Below, piece by piece: positions 46,139-58,500 of a stretch of 64,000 nt of DNA; the stretch's first letter is position 1, and each line of letters begins with the position of its first letter. Where the stretch lies: NCBI GenBank assembly GCA_022828595.1, contig JAKGHH010000003.1, positions 105,609,583 through 105,673,582 on the forward strand. The letters are read 5' to 3'. The position numbers were made by a program, and so were the translations under genes. The notes beneath the pieces were generated by a model. It made no database searches. It was given only the letters and a program-made list of their open reading frames with translations, and was not told the origin of the DNA. This DNA comes from Nelumbo lutea. Taxonomy: Eukaryota > Streptophyta > Magnoliopsida > Proteales > Nelumbonaceae.

Positions 46139-46267
46139 GGCTGCATTTGGCATTCCTTATTTTAAGAATTTATCTTCTTTTTGTTGTTCAAAACTCAGTT
46201 TTTATAGGAGCATTTTAATTGTAAAAAAAGAGATAAATCCTTAAAATAAGGAATGCCAAATGCAACC
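46139..46267. mobile_element. Tourist-like MITE, 129 bp
   Basis: Ends match over about 38 bases with few differences: GGCTGCATTTGGCATTCC on the left and the complement of GGTTGCATTTGGCATTCC on the right. TTA flanks both sides (46136-46138 and 46268-46270), fitting a PIF/Harbinger target duplication. Almost the whole element can fold into one hairpin. Confidence 0.85.
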
Positions 46268-48450
46268 TTAAAGTTATATTGATCTTCCTCCACTATTTCT
46301 TTTAGTCTTTGAGTTCAATGTTACTTAACTACTCTCTCTTTCTCTCTCTCTCCCCCCCTCTCTCCAAACAACTTCATTTCTTCTCCATTTAGAGATTTTG
46401 TAGATGCAACTGTGAAAAAGGTGAAGAGAAAATGAAGATTTCTTTTTTCTTTCTTTTTTTTTTTTTGAAAAAGCAGAAAATGAAAATTTCACCGTGCCCC
46501 AACTGAAGCATTTTAATAATAACAATAAAGGTAAAAGATGAAGATAGGTCGGTAGGTAATGTAGAAAGTAAATATATATCTTGTAACGTAAGGGGATGTT
46601 CAACAACATATGGTTGGTTTTGTTTTTCAAAACAAAATCAGTTGGACAGTTGTCACGTCAGCAGAAACAGAATAATTTTGCTGATGTGTCAGTTGTCTTT
46701 GTTTTCAAAAATAAAACCCGCCACCATGTTGTTGAATATTTTCTAAGAAAATCATAATATATATATATATTTCTGTGTAAAAGAATAAAGTGCAAGATTT
46801 ATTTTTAATTCTTTTAAATGATTTTATTTTAAAAACGTCAATAAATTTTCTTTTTGAAAAAAAAAACTCTTATTAAGAGAGAAAATATAATTAAAGGTAT
46901 ATTTTGAACCCCTTTTGCTCTATAAGCTAGAATAATTCTTTTTTTTTTTTTGATAAATAATCCCCAGGTAGAATAGTTGATGAAACCATTCTGTTTCTTC
47001 TTCAAGGTGACTCGTCTCTTAGACTCTTACTGTTAATGATATGAGTGGCTCTCCTGTGATTAATTTGTTTCTTTTTGAAAGGTCAGAACCCAGAAGAGGC
47101 CTCAATTACTACATGTCCTTGTCCAAAACCCACTTATGAATTGTCAGACTCAGATCGAATATCGTTAGACCCAAAGTTGGTGCAAATCCTGAGAATGTTG
47201 GGGCAATTGTAAAACTTCTTGACAGGAGCCATACATTGTCGATTTGCAGTATGTGTTTGGATCTGTTTGTCCCACAAATCCCTAAGAAGTAGAAAACGTG
47301 GCGTCAACTATTGACATGAATTTGATGGTCCCCAAATGTCATCTGCTCTAAGTTGAGCGATATTTTGGATCTAGAGCCACAGTACAGTTGGAAGAGTTTA
47401 GATCCTTTGAATACTGTTGAGAGGCTCCATTCCTACTCAATGAGTTACATTCAAAATGATTATACCCAATTTTTTGTTTTAGAAAAGCAAAGATAGATAG
47501 AATCATAGAATATTATATATTTTATAAATTTAATCAGACTTAATCTTGGTCAGATTAATCCGCATTAGCTCTTAAGTTCTGAATCTGAAACTTGAGCAAC
47601 TATTGTAGGTGAAGTGGAGAACAACTGAACATCCGGATATAATTGGATCAGATATCTGAGGATGCTTTTATTAAAACAATGGCAACAAATAGTGTTATAA
47701 AGGGATCGAATTTGAATCAAATTCAATTGCATTTATATCTACATCTAATTATCAAATCTCTAAATCCACATTGTTATATTATATTTCAGATTAGATTTAA
47801 ATTTAATATACAATCATCTTATAATATTTAAAATGACTAATCGGATGCAAGTTTTAAATTCCAAAACCCGAATAGCCGGATTCATAACCGAATACGGATT
47901 CCATTTACAGCCCTTCAATCAATAAATACGGGTTTGATAGAATCAGGTAAATTTATTACCTAATTAAACTTGTATATCAGTACAATAGCCAAACAGGAAG
48001 AGTTTAGGGAATAGGTCTGACAACTATAACGGACAAAATTACATGCTAGGCTAGGCTATAGCCAGGGAGGTTGTCAAGAGTCTTAGCTCGTTAGCTTACT
48101 CGGTTTCTCTCCTCTAGAGATAGAAGATTAGCTTCATTTGAACAAGATTACTAATCTCAGTCGATCATTCATGGGTGAATTTCATAGGAATAAAAAAAAG
48201 AAATAGAGCATTGAGTGAAAACATCTAGGGCCCCACAATTGGCTTAAAATAATATTATTTTCTTGAATCAAAAACACAAAAGAATGTATTTTCTTGATTG
48301 TGTAAAAAAAAAAGAAAAAGAAAACATTCATGTTGAAGAATACCCCTTATTTTATTTATATATTTATTTATTTATAGAATATTACATGTTATACATTACC
48401 GATTAGCGAGGACAGAGCAAGGTGCACATAAGGTCCGTTAACCTTATCAG

Positions 48451-48590
48451 GGAAAGTCTATAGTGGGGTTGATCCCATGCCTCCATATTCAGAGAATCAG
48501 AGGGACACCCAAGTGACCATTTCAGCTGGAAAGCCTATAGTGGGGTTGATCCCATGCTTCCATATTCAGAGAATGGAGGAACACTCAAAT
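48451..48590. repeat. 77-bp tandem duplication (two copies)
   Basis: GGAAAGTCTATAGTGGGGTT at 48451 and GGAAAGCCTATAGTGGGGTT at 48528 start two copies with a 77-bp period, with only a few substitutions and short indels. No gene context. Confidence 0.85.
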
Positions 48591-48815
48591 AAGGTTTAAA
48601 ATATTAATATAGGGCGATACACCGGTAGAGCATATTGATACTGTTTTTAAATATTTTTTTATTTTTTTTTAAACTGATTCAGGGGGCTATTTAAGGCTCA
48701 TTTACCCTCTGAACCACTTGTCGATCTAAAATATCCCTGTAAGGGTGTATCGGAAAGGCTTCAATACAATATATATCGATCGATATATGACAAAATTTTG
48801 ATCCTTGCACTCAAG

Positions 48816-49236
48816 TAGACCTGTTCATGAGTCGGGCTCGTGCTGGGCTTTCACTCTGTATTAACAGAATTTTCTAAGGCCCGAGCCCAAGCCTGGCCCG
48901 ACCATCGGGCCTATAACTTGGGCCCGAGCCCAGGCCTCATAAAAAGCCTGAAGCCCGGGCCTGGGCCCGAGCCAAAATTTAGCCCATACTATTAACGGCT
49001 GAATAGAGAGAGAGGGAGAGAGAGAGAGATTATAAAGAAAATAATAAAAAAATGTATATATTAAATAATAAATATTATATTATTTATATATTTTATATAA
49101 TATATAAAATACATATTATATATTTTATAAAATATATAATGCTGAGTCGGGCCAGGCTTTTTTAACAAATTCCAAGCCTAACCCAAAATACAGTCGGATT
49201 TACTGTGTTAGGCCCGAAGTCAAACCCACGGATCTA
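48816..49236. mobile_element. GGGCYCGGGC-rich non-autonomous element, second copy
   Basis: Left end TAGACCTGTTCATGAGTCGG, right end complement of TAGATCCGTGGGTTTG. Subterminal zones are rich in GGCCCGAGCCC words, and the core (49040-49140) is a TA-rich stretch with long ATATTATATATTTTA-like self-complementary sequence after a (GA)n run. Same family as 38760-39184. Confidence 0.65.
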
Positions 49237-49717
49237 ATTACATGACCAAACCTTACCGGGGTGCAGGCCGGTCATTGGCTATTAGTTATTGGCATGAGAC
49301 TCCATAGTTCATTGATTAATAAAATGACTGACAATATCTTTTATGAGATTTGGAGCTATATGACCCTAGTAAATATATAGCATCTAATCAACTTTATTGA
49401 TAAATACATAATAATTGAGTTCAACTCCGATGCATTCATTAAAATTGGATATATCTTAAATTCATATCTCAATTAATTATGTTAAAGTTGGTTACTTTTC
49501 ATTATTTCACATTTCATGTATTTTTAATTTAACAAATACATCATGGATTTTGTTATATTAATTATTAATTTTACGTAGATATAAGAATACTATTGTATGG
49601 GCTGCATAGGAGTGGATCTACATCGATTTAAAACATAAATCAGCTTAATTGGATTATTTAATTCTGAATTCAAACGGATACCATTTACAGCCCAATAAAG
49701 AGAGAGTGAGTTGCTGC

Positions 49718-50115
49718 TAGGGGTGTTAATGGACCGGTTTTGGGTTGGACTCCGTCCAAATCAAAATCTATTTGGATGGATTGTACGGACCAATAAGATA
49801 TATTAAATTTGGACGGACTGGATGGACCAATATGACATATTGGATTGGACCTGGTTCATTCATGATGAAATTATATTAGATTGAGCCAATATCTAGTCCA
49901 TTGATAGAAGGTAAGAACATAAGTGTCAATGGACCAGATTTGAGTTGAAACCAATCTAAATTAACAGGAATTTGAACAGATTGGACAGTGTCTGAATCAG
50001 TCTAACTAAAATGACCCAAAATAGTCATTGGATTGGATTGGACCAGATCCATTTGTAATGAACCCACATTGGACTGGACCAGATTGAACCAAATCCAGTG
50101 TAATTGACACCCCTA
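49718..50115. mobile_element. hAT-like MITE with 8-bp target duplication
   Basis: Termini TAGGGGTGTTAATGGACC and (complement) TAGGGGTGTCAATTACAC flank a 398-bp non-coding core made of GGATTGGACC/GGACCAGAT-type repeats. The flanks GTTGCTGC (49710-49717) and ATTGCTGC (50116-50123) agree in 7 of 8 bases. TAGGGGTGT ends with an 8-bp duplication are typical of hAT MITEs. Confidence 0.85.
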
Positions 50116-52034
50116 ATTGCTGCAGTAGTAGAATCATATCCTTTACATGACTTCGCATATGGGTAATGGTCCCAGGCTGTCAATAGCTAAAACTCCGCTT
50201 CTAACAAACCATATTGGCCCATCAAAATCTACAAATTGACTGCTTGCAAGATCAGCCCTACAGAAGGTTAGTTTGAATGCAACATATTCTTGTGTCAGGT
50301 TATATCCAGACAAGTCTCTTTAGATCTTTCTTCAAAGAATTGCTAGTGTTTAGGGTTGACATATGAATATCATCATCCCCACTCAATTTTGACATATCGT
50401 GCCTAGTGTACGTGGGGACTAAGATCCATCTCTGAATGGGTCTTATCGAGGAGATTACCTATGCCACCCTACAATCCTGTCAAACTATCTTAATCCAAAG
50501 GTTGGTTTGGTTGGATTACATTGAGTTGGGACAAACCCAAGAGAGAGGATGTGGCCACTGATGTCATGACAAAATGGAGTGACACACAGACAGAGAGTCA
50601 TTTCACAAGAGTTTGGATTTTCTCCTCACATAATGGTCCTCACATTCATCTCAAAACAGGTTGCAGCCGCACATCAAGAACATCTATCTATCCATATATA
50701 AGGAAATGATCTTAATGTGCAATTGCAAGTGCTATGAGGTGGGTCTGAGGATTATTTTGTAAGGAGGAAATCAGTATTGATTTCACAAACCCTTTTAAAT
50801 TAAGGGTTTTCTCCTCACACCCACTGACCCATCTCAAATTATATTGCAGCTGCATACATATTGAGAACATTTCCCATACTTGTATGTTTCAATTCTTGGG
50901 GAGAGTGCAAGAGTGGTATGAGGTGGATGTGAGGCCCATTCAATTAATGAGGAAAAAATCGGGATTCACAGCAGTAAAAACATCCCAAGAATTTTCCACG
51001 TGGCAAGAATTGTTGGGAGCACAAAAGGACCATGACACCATGTGTTACTATCTCCAAACATTGTTTGGTCATGGGATAAACCGTAACTTGAGAAATTTGC
51101 CATGTGTGAAAAGTAATTCTTATTTTGGTGCAAGATAAGAAATCAGAAATGGGGAGCTAATCCCTTCTCATCCATGAGCACCGTTTATGCTTAAACATAT
51201 CCAAAGTTTAGTAACAAAAATCCTAAGTTTACTCAGACACTGTTAATTGAGCAAAACCAGAACAAGCCAAGAAGGTGGGGCATACAGGGCCAAGGGCTGA
51301 CTTGGACAACGGGACTGAACATTTAATGCCATGGACACCATCTGACGAGGGATCGTCTAACTCACCACTCTCATGTGGACAGATGGGGAGAGAGAGAGAG
51401 AAGATGAATTAGACGGTGGAGAGTCATCTGATCATGATAACGTTTCTCTTTCTCAGAAAGAGTGAAGAAGACTTGCAAGGATGAGCGCATGGAACATTAC
51501 AGGAAGTGTTATAATAACAGCAGGTCAGGAAACAGAGGAAGCACACCCAGAAGCAGAAGACCAGACCACAGAAAGGGGGAGCGAGAGCCTCTGAGACACG
51601 GCATTGAGGATGCAACAAGTAAACAAGAATGGAGGAAAAGGTCAAAAAGCAGAAGGTGGTGATTGGTGAATGCCTCCAAAGTTTTCTACGAAATGACAAA
51701 ACCGTGACTGGGGGTATGGACATGGTTTGGTGTGCCGTGTACCCTCTCGTTTTTATACTAAACACCGACCAAAAAGCGAGCTTTCTCGCCAGTTGCCCCA
51801 CTCCTATATGTAATATATTCCAACGCTCAGGGCCATCTCCACAGCCCTTCGACACCTGTGGGCTGTGTGTGGCGTGGTCTGCCCTCTGCCGTTGAACGTA
51901 GGAGCCTGGAGCCCTGATTCTCGCGCTGCTGCTCCGGCGATGGCCGCCGGGTGGCCTAGTCTTGGCATTCTCGGGCCGAGTCAAAGCTCACGAGTGTGCC
52001 TTCACATGACCCACTTCCACTTGCCATCTGACGG

Positions 52035-52043
52035 CTATAAATA
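52035..52043 (+). promoter_or_regulatory. Possible TATA box for the LIN-like gene
   Basis: CTATAAATA lies about 480 bp upstream of the preferred ATG at 52519. If used, the 5' UTR would be about 450 bases and would include the CT microsatellite. No transcript data support it here. Confidence 0.35.
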
Positions 52044-52427
52044 AATGCCCAGTGCCCCAGCCTATAATATGGTTGTCTACCGTAAACCCCGGGGGCCCCA
52101 CCCCAAGCATCCAGATGGGACCAGACAGAAAGTAGGCCAATAATTCTCAGTGGCAAGAGCAAGAGGATAAAACGTGGAAACGAGCAGAGAAACACAGCAG
52201 CAATAGCAATGGTAACTGAGGTACTACCATGAAAACGGTAAAAGCTTCTATCTTTTTCTAGTTTTTTTCTATTCCCAAATATTCTCCACCCCTTGACGGA
52301 AAGCAACGGCCGGCTTTTTGTCGGTATCTGCAACTTAGCTCTGGAGGGCCCATGGAAGTTTGGATTTTCGCTCTAAAGTTCACGAGCAAATGTTCCATCC
52401 TCGTCACTCTGCAACAACATTACATTA

Positions 52428-52497
52428 CTCTCTTTCTCTCTCTCTTTCTCTCTCTCTATCTCTCTCATCCTCTCTCTTTCTCTCTTATCCCCTCCAT
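52428..52497. repeat. CT-rich microsatellite in the 5' leader of the LIN-like gene
   Basis: (CT)n tracts interrupted by TT, AT and CC. They lie between an in-frame ATG at 52390 and the preferred ATG at 52519, and would encode a Ser-Leu run if translated in that frame. Confidence 0.85.
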
Positions 52498-52518
52498 GCT
52501 TCTTCCCGTGATACAAGC

Positions 52519-55500
52519 ATGTCTCGTAATTCCATGGCTTCCACATCTTCGTCCTCCCCTCCTCCTAATTGCAATGACCGCGAGAAATTAGACGTTGAAT
52601 CCATACGGCTACTTGTCATCTCTGTTAATCAACATATTCTCCAATTCTTAACAGACCCAGATACCCGTAAGTCTCTACGCTTAAGATGCACCTCCAAGCT
52701 TAAGATTCAGAAGCAGGAGTTCTTTGAATTCTCTGAGCAGTCGGTCATGTCAAATCTCTTCTGGGGCATCGAGAACGTGGAGGCTGCAATTCAGTCTAGG
52801 CTGCCGGAAGAGAGAGCCTCACGGCTGAAAGATTCAGAACAGATGCTCCAGGTTCCGGCATTGCTCGACGAGCATGGAACCACGGGTGGAATTCCGAATC
52901 GTCACTTGGTCTGCTATTCCTACTTCTACCTCTCTCTGGTTCGGAAGCTCCAGCAAGACGAGTGGCAAGTGGCATTGCACTTCCTCCAAGCTCTGCTGGT
53001 TTCCCCAAGGCTTGTTCGCCTTGAATTTGCAACCAACCTCTGGGAAAGCATCTTTCTTTCTCAAATTATGTCCAGAAGGAGTGGAGTGGGTGGGTGGAGA
53101 AGGTTGCATTCTGAGCGTCTCGTTGATTATAGCGAGGATACGATTGATGAGGCCACGAGGCAGCTGGCAAGGAGATACAAGAACTGGTTGATGTATTATC
53201 AGGTGACATTATATGGCGAGACACATAAGCTGCACTGGGGCTGCAGTGTTGCTTCTCCTATGGAGAACGAATCAAGAGATTCCATGTAAGTTCTCCCTCT
53301 GTTTATTCAGTCCAAACCACATTCGAGAAGGTTAGACTTAGAACCAGTCCAACCAGAAACAAAGGATATCTTAAACTTATTAATGCTCTTGGCCAAATTC
53401 AGTGAGACCCCCCAAAAGGGGAAGCTTTTGTTTATGGGAAGTATGTACCAGTGGAATCAACTTATGCGCCCAAATTTAGTTGGGTCTGCGAAAGAGATGC
53501 TACTAATTTATTATGTTACAGTCAGTTGAAAGAGCATCCAACACTAGTCATACATAGAACTCCACTAATTTTACCTTCAGTAGATAAGGCGGAGGCAACC
53601 TAAACAACCAAAATAGTCATGAAACTAAACATGCTGCATACCATAAACCATTTGTTAGATAATATTTCGTTAGTAATGGAAAGTTACAGCAAACCAATAG
53701 TGTAAGCAATCAAATTAATAGAAAATTCAAATCTGATCAACAGATACGAGATCCTCAAGATGAAAGATGAAAAACTTGTAGACAATGAAACATATGAGTG
53801 CAAAATTCAAGAACAGAGTATAGAAAACAGAAATAAAATATAGAACAGGACCATGCGCGTGACAGGGCACAGTATGCGCATGTTAAGCCAGCCCCATACT
53901 CTCTGCGTGTCTATAAGATATGCACTAACGAGAAGCAAATACTAATAAGCTCAAGTGGAGTTCCTTTCCTAGTCCATGTGGGACTATAGTGCTTTTCGCT
54001 ATATAAGATAAAAATGAAGACTAGTATAAATGCTTTGTAAACTCTAAAAACCAGAGTTTAACAGAGGCGCAGAGGACATTAAAAAACAAGTAGAAAACAG
54101 GGGGAAAACTTTAAACGAATTGAATCACAACAATAAAACTTCCAACACCATTCATACTGTCATGCTTGTTTCCATAGAAATCTATGTGAAATTGCGAGCA
54201 GTGTTCTTCAGAATCATACTGCATTATTTTGAAGTGCAGCTCATAGCAAGAGGTTTCATACAATATCAGTAGGAGTTTAATGTACCGGAGTCTTTTCTCA
54301 TGTGTAGACAGCTTATATATTTCCATGAACAACAGCTCCAATTTTGATCAAATTGGCACAGTTAATTAAATTTATCATTCTGGTTTTATAAACGTTGATC
54401 TTTATGCACAGAAATCAAAGTGATATTGGAACTTCCAATCCTGCCTACCAGACTCAGACAAACCCAAAATAAAGTTTGCCAACGCAGAGTAGGAAAGAAC
54501 AATGCATAACTAGTAGACTGAGTCAAGTAACAGAGACCATTGTTAATTTGCAAATTTAAAACCACCTCCTTCCCCAACATGGAACTTCTACTAGAAGAAG
54601 GATTTCTTCCATTTAAGGTGGAAAACCATACAAATGAAGCATATTTATTTAATTAGGACATGTGATTCCATTAATTGGAATAAGGCTTTGTTGAGTTGAA
54701 TTGAATGTGCAGCTTCAAAATCTGCATAATGTAATCTATAAGAAAAACAGCCCTTTCATGTAAGTTTTGAAAACAAAATCTGACTGAAAGATTTTACCAA
54801 TCCCCACCATGCTCACTTTCTAACTTTTTTGTATATTGAAGACCCACTGAAATCCATTTCTCTCCCAACAGAACCTTAAGGCTATGTTTAGTTTGAAGTA
54901 AAAGGTAGGGAAAGGAAGGAAAGGTAGGGAATCCTATACAGAACCTTGTATAGGATTCCCTACCTTTCCCTAACTTTTCCTTAAAACCAAGCACAGCCTA
55001 AAGGATATAGAATTCCTGCAGGATCTCATAATTAATGTTTGCTTTTAGGTACGGAAAGAGCACTGGCACCAGGTATATGGACTCAATCGAACATGGAACT
55101 AGCAGGAGAATTTATCAAGACGTAAGCCTTAGATTTTCTTTGCTTCTACATTTCTAAATAACATTCTAATCTGACTGCAGTGTTAACTGAAAGTGAATAT
55201 CCATTTATAAATTTTGCAGATTAGTTGTTGTAAGGTTTCAGGGTCATCATTAATGTGACCATAAATTTAGGGGATAAGGGACAAGGATCAAAGATCCTTC
55301 AGACCATACCCAGGCCAGAAATAGAATTCTATCATGTACATACATAAAACAGGCCATACATAGATATGTACTTATGTCTATTTATCATTCATAATGTGCT
55401 TGGATTTTGGAAATTCATTTCTAGAGTTTATCATTATCATGAGCATCATTGACTTAAAAAAGAATAATTAACACAATGATTAATCTTTATCAATTTGAAT

Positions 55501-58500
55501 GGTGTATTTCTAATTAATGCAGCTTGGAAAGGTCTATCCACTTGATCTTCAAGAACATAAAATTGATGAGATGGTAGACAAAGCCATGGTATCTACATTC
55601 AGTTCAGAGAAAAGGAATACCCATCTCCAAGATGATAGCAGAAATCTTCTTAAAAAATTAAAAGAAATTGGTGACAGGGAAATCAAACGGAGCTTAGGTG
55701 TCAAATGCCTTCAGGATATGCTAGAGGAGTCTCAATCAGCTACTCCAACTTCTGTTTACTCATTAAGTGATTCTGATGAAGAAAGTGATTCAGAGGTAAT
55801 TATTCAGATGCCAACCTAACACACCATTGTTTCTGTTGCCATCAATTGTGGGTTTAACCAGGGATTCTGAATAAGATTATTTCATTGTTTACCCAGCGCA
55901 TCTCCCTGAAAGGATTTCTTATAACTAGTAGGCAAAACAAATTATCATGGACCTATGGATAGTGATTTTATGTTTCAATGCGACAAATAAATTTGATACT
56001 TGGATAGGCAAGAATTCAGATGCCTTGACGTTTGTTTTTTCTTTATTACCAGGAAAAAATGGATATAAGTGAAATTTCAGATAGAATTGTGGCAACAAAT
56101 ACAGTTGATTCACAACCAGAAAATGGTGATAGGTACTCATGATTTATCCAAAAAAGAAGTTTATCTAAGCTTAGTGTGGTTAATTTTCCATTTCTGCTTG
56201 TTTTTCTAAATTAAATTCACTGGATAATACAGGATGCTGCAATCATTTTGCTCGACGTCAAATCCAGAATGCGTAGAGATAACTCCACCAGAATATTTTG
56301 AATGTCTGACGCATGAAGAAATCCCTGAAATTAATACCAATTATTTCTTTTCCACCAGATCCTGTAGTTCCATCGAAGACCTTAACCTTTCTGACTCAGA
56401 ACTGAGAGACATATATCCACATACATTTTGCAATTGCCATATGGAGGAAATTCGAAGAAAGCAGTATGATTTTGGATTTTGTGGCCATATGCCAGCTACA
56501 TATCTGCAGAGATGTTGCTTCACCACGATGGATAACCAGGAGGCTTCTGCAAGGAGAAGCCCAGACTCAAATATGAGGCACTCCAGTGAAGTATTCTTAC
56601 ATAAAGAGGAAGATAATCAAATGGAAATTCTTGGAATATTTGAGAAAGCAGTTTCAACACTAAGCTTATTGGGAGAGGAAGGGAAATGCAAAAATAGTGC
56701 AGATAGTGGACTTGAATGGGGGATATTGACCAATAGAAAAGAGACAGAATTTCGCCAACTAAAGGATGTGATCCTTGATCAATTGATAAATACTATTTCA
56801 AATTCAAAAGAAGAGGGGATAATAAGGGCATCAATGTCTATGCTATCAACTTTGATTTCAGAGAACAGGTCAGTAAAAGAAGATATTAAGATAAAGGGCC
56901 TACATTTGTGTGATTTGGCAAGTGCTCTAAAAAGAAATGTTCACGAAGCAGCCATCCTTATCTATTTGATAAATCCATCACCTACAGAAATTAAAGATTT
57001 AGAACTTTTACCAGCACTGTTGGACATCGTGTGCAATTCAAATAGATATAAGCAAGGATCTATATCACTTATGCTGACACCTCCTGCAGCATCATTAATG
57101 ATGATTGAAGTATTGGTAACTGCATTCGACTACGCTACTAACAATATGCATTTGGCCGCAATCAGTTCACCTCAGATTCTTTCTAAACTCATCGATGTTG
57201 CAACATATAAGAGTTTGGATGAGTTCATTTCTTTGGCTCACATCCTTGTAAAATGCATGCGGTTTGATGGAAATTGCAGAAATTTTCTATCACGATGTAA
57301 TGGGTTAGATCAGTTTATCAGTCTTCTAAGAAGTCAGGAAAAGCATGCCAAGTTTGCTGCACTTGAATTTTTTCAAGAAATTCTTCAGATGCCACGGTAT
57401 GTGCAAATATCTAAAATCCTTTACCTAGGATTATTAATACTTAACTATGCTGCCATATCTATAATTGAGACCAGCAAGACAGTTAAGTGGAAAACATATC
57501 AAGCAATCATTTACTTGTAAAACATGCCAAGAAGAAAAATTTCTTACATACCACAAGTATGTAGGAATGCATCTTACTTCTCAAATTATGCATAAACCAG
57601 GGTCTTCCCCCTCAATACCCTTCTCTCAAAGAAAGTTAAGAGCAGTTTATATATATATATTTGGTGGAAGAAGCAGTTATATAATTTCTGAGAGGGTATT
57701 CGTTGACATGCACCTGATTTCTTTGTGCCTACTCTTTAAGGCCTGGAAGGATATTGTGCAATATGATTGTTATGCAGTATGTTCCAAATGCTAAGATTAA
57801 ACAGCACACACCAACTTACCATGGTTCTAAGAAAGAATTCTAGGATTCACTTTTTCCTATTTGTATCAGGTCATCAGCCATTAGCCTGTTGCATCGAATA
57901 CGACAAACAGGAAGCCTTAACATTATGCATGTGCTAGTGTCTGGCATCCAACAGTTACAACCACGACATCGACTTTTGGCAGCAAATCTGTTGCTCCAAC
58001 TAGACATGCTGGTAAAGTCTACTGTTCAACCAATTTCATTATTTATAGGTTGTATTTATGTCATAATCTTCCTAGCTTACTTTTATGGAAAGAATCTTGT
58101 GAAAGAATTTATTAGGAACTAAATTCATCAATGCAAAAATTCCAACCATGAGCGCAGAATACAGGTGTAAAATTCACCGGAGTTTTAAACTAAGGAATGA
58201 TTGCTTCCTGCTACGGGAAGCTTCAGTATACCAGGGTATGCTGTGACCAAGTTTTATTATTGTTGTACGCAGATAACACAAGATGCAACAATTCCTTGGT
58301 ATTTATCATTTATAAGCAGATCTAGTAGTGCAAAATTCCACTGGAAACTCAACTTGACATCATTGAACTGTCAACATTTTGCAGGAAGAACCATCTGGTA
58401 AAAGTATATTTAGAGAAGAGGCTATGGAGGTCCTCCTGGAGTCAATTGCATATGAAGAAAGTTTTGCTACACAGATATTATCTGCATCCATTCTATCAAA

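Larger units (their letters stand above)
43986..52018. other. Intergenic region with MITEs and simple repeats
   Basis: About 8 kb without a supported gene. Listed elements: telomere-like repeats (45539-45672), inverted-repeat elements at 45842, 46139, 48816 and 49718, and a 77-bp duplication at 48451. Simple tracts: (TC)n 44519-44539, poly(A) 45412-45433, (CT)n 46331-46365, (GA)n 49005-49030. 50530-50700 and 50760-50870 are diverged copies of one unit (TTTTCTCCTCACA, then TTGCAGC). The frame on the minus strand at 51424-51984 is long but unrecognised. Confidence 0.55.

Noticed and set aside
51424..51984. 186-codon frame on the minus strand
   Set aside because: No family pattern, and low-complexity arginine and cysteine-rich ends; the region is upstream sequence of the LIN-like gene.
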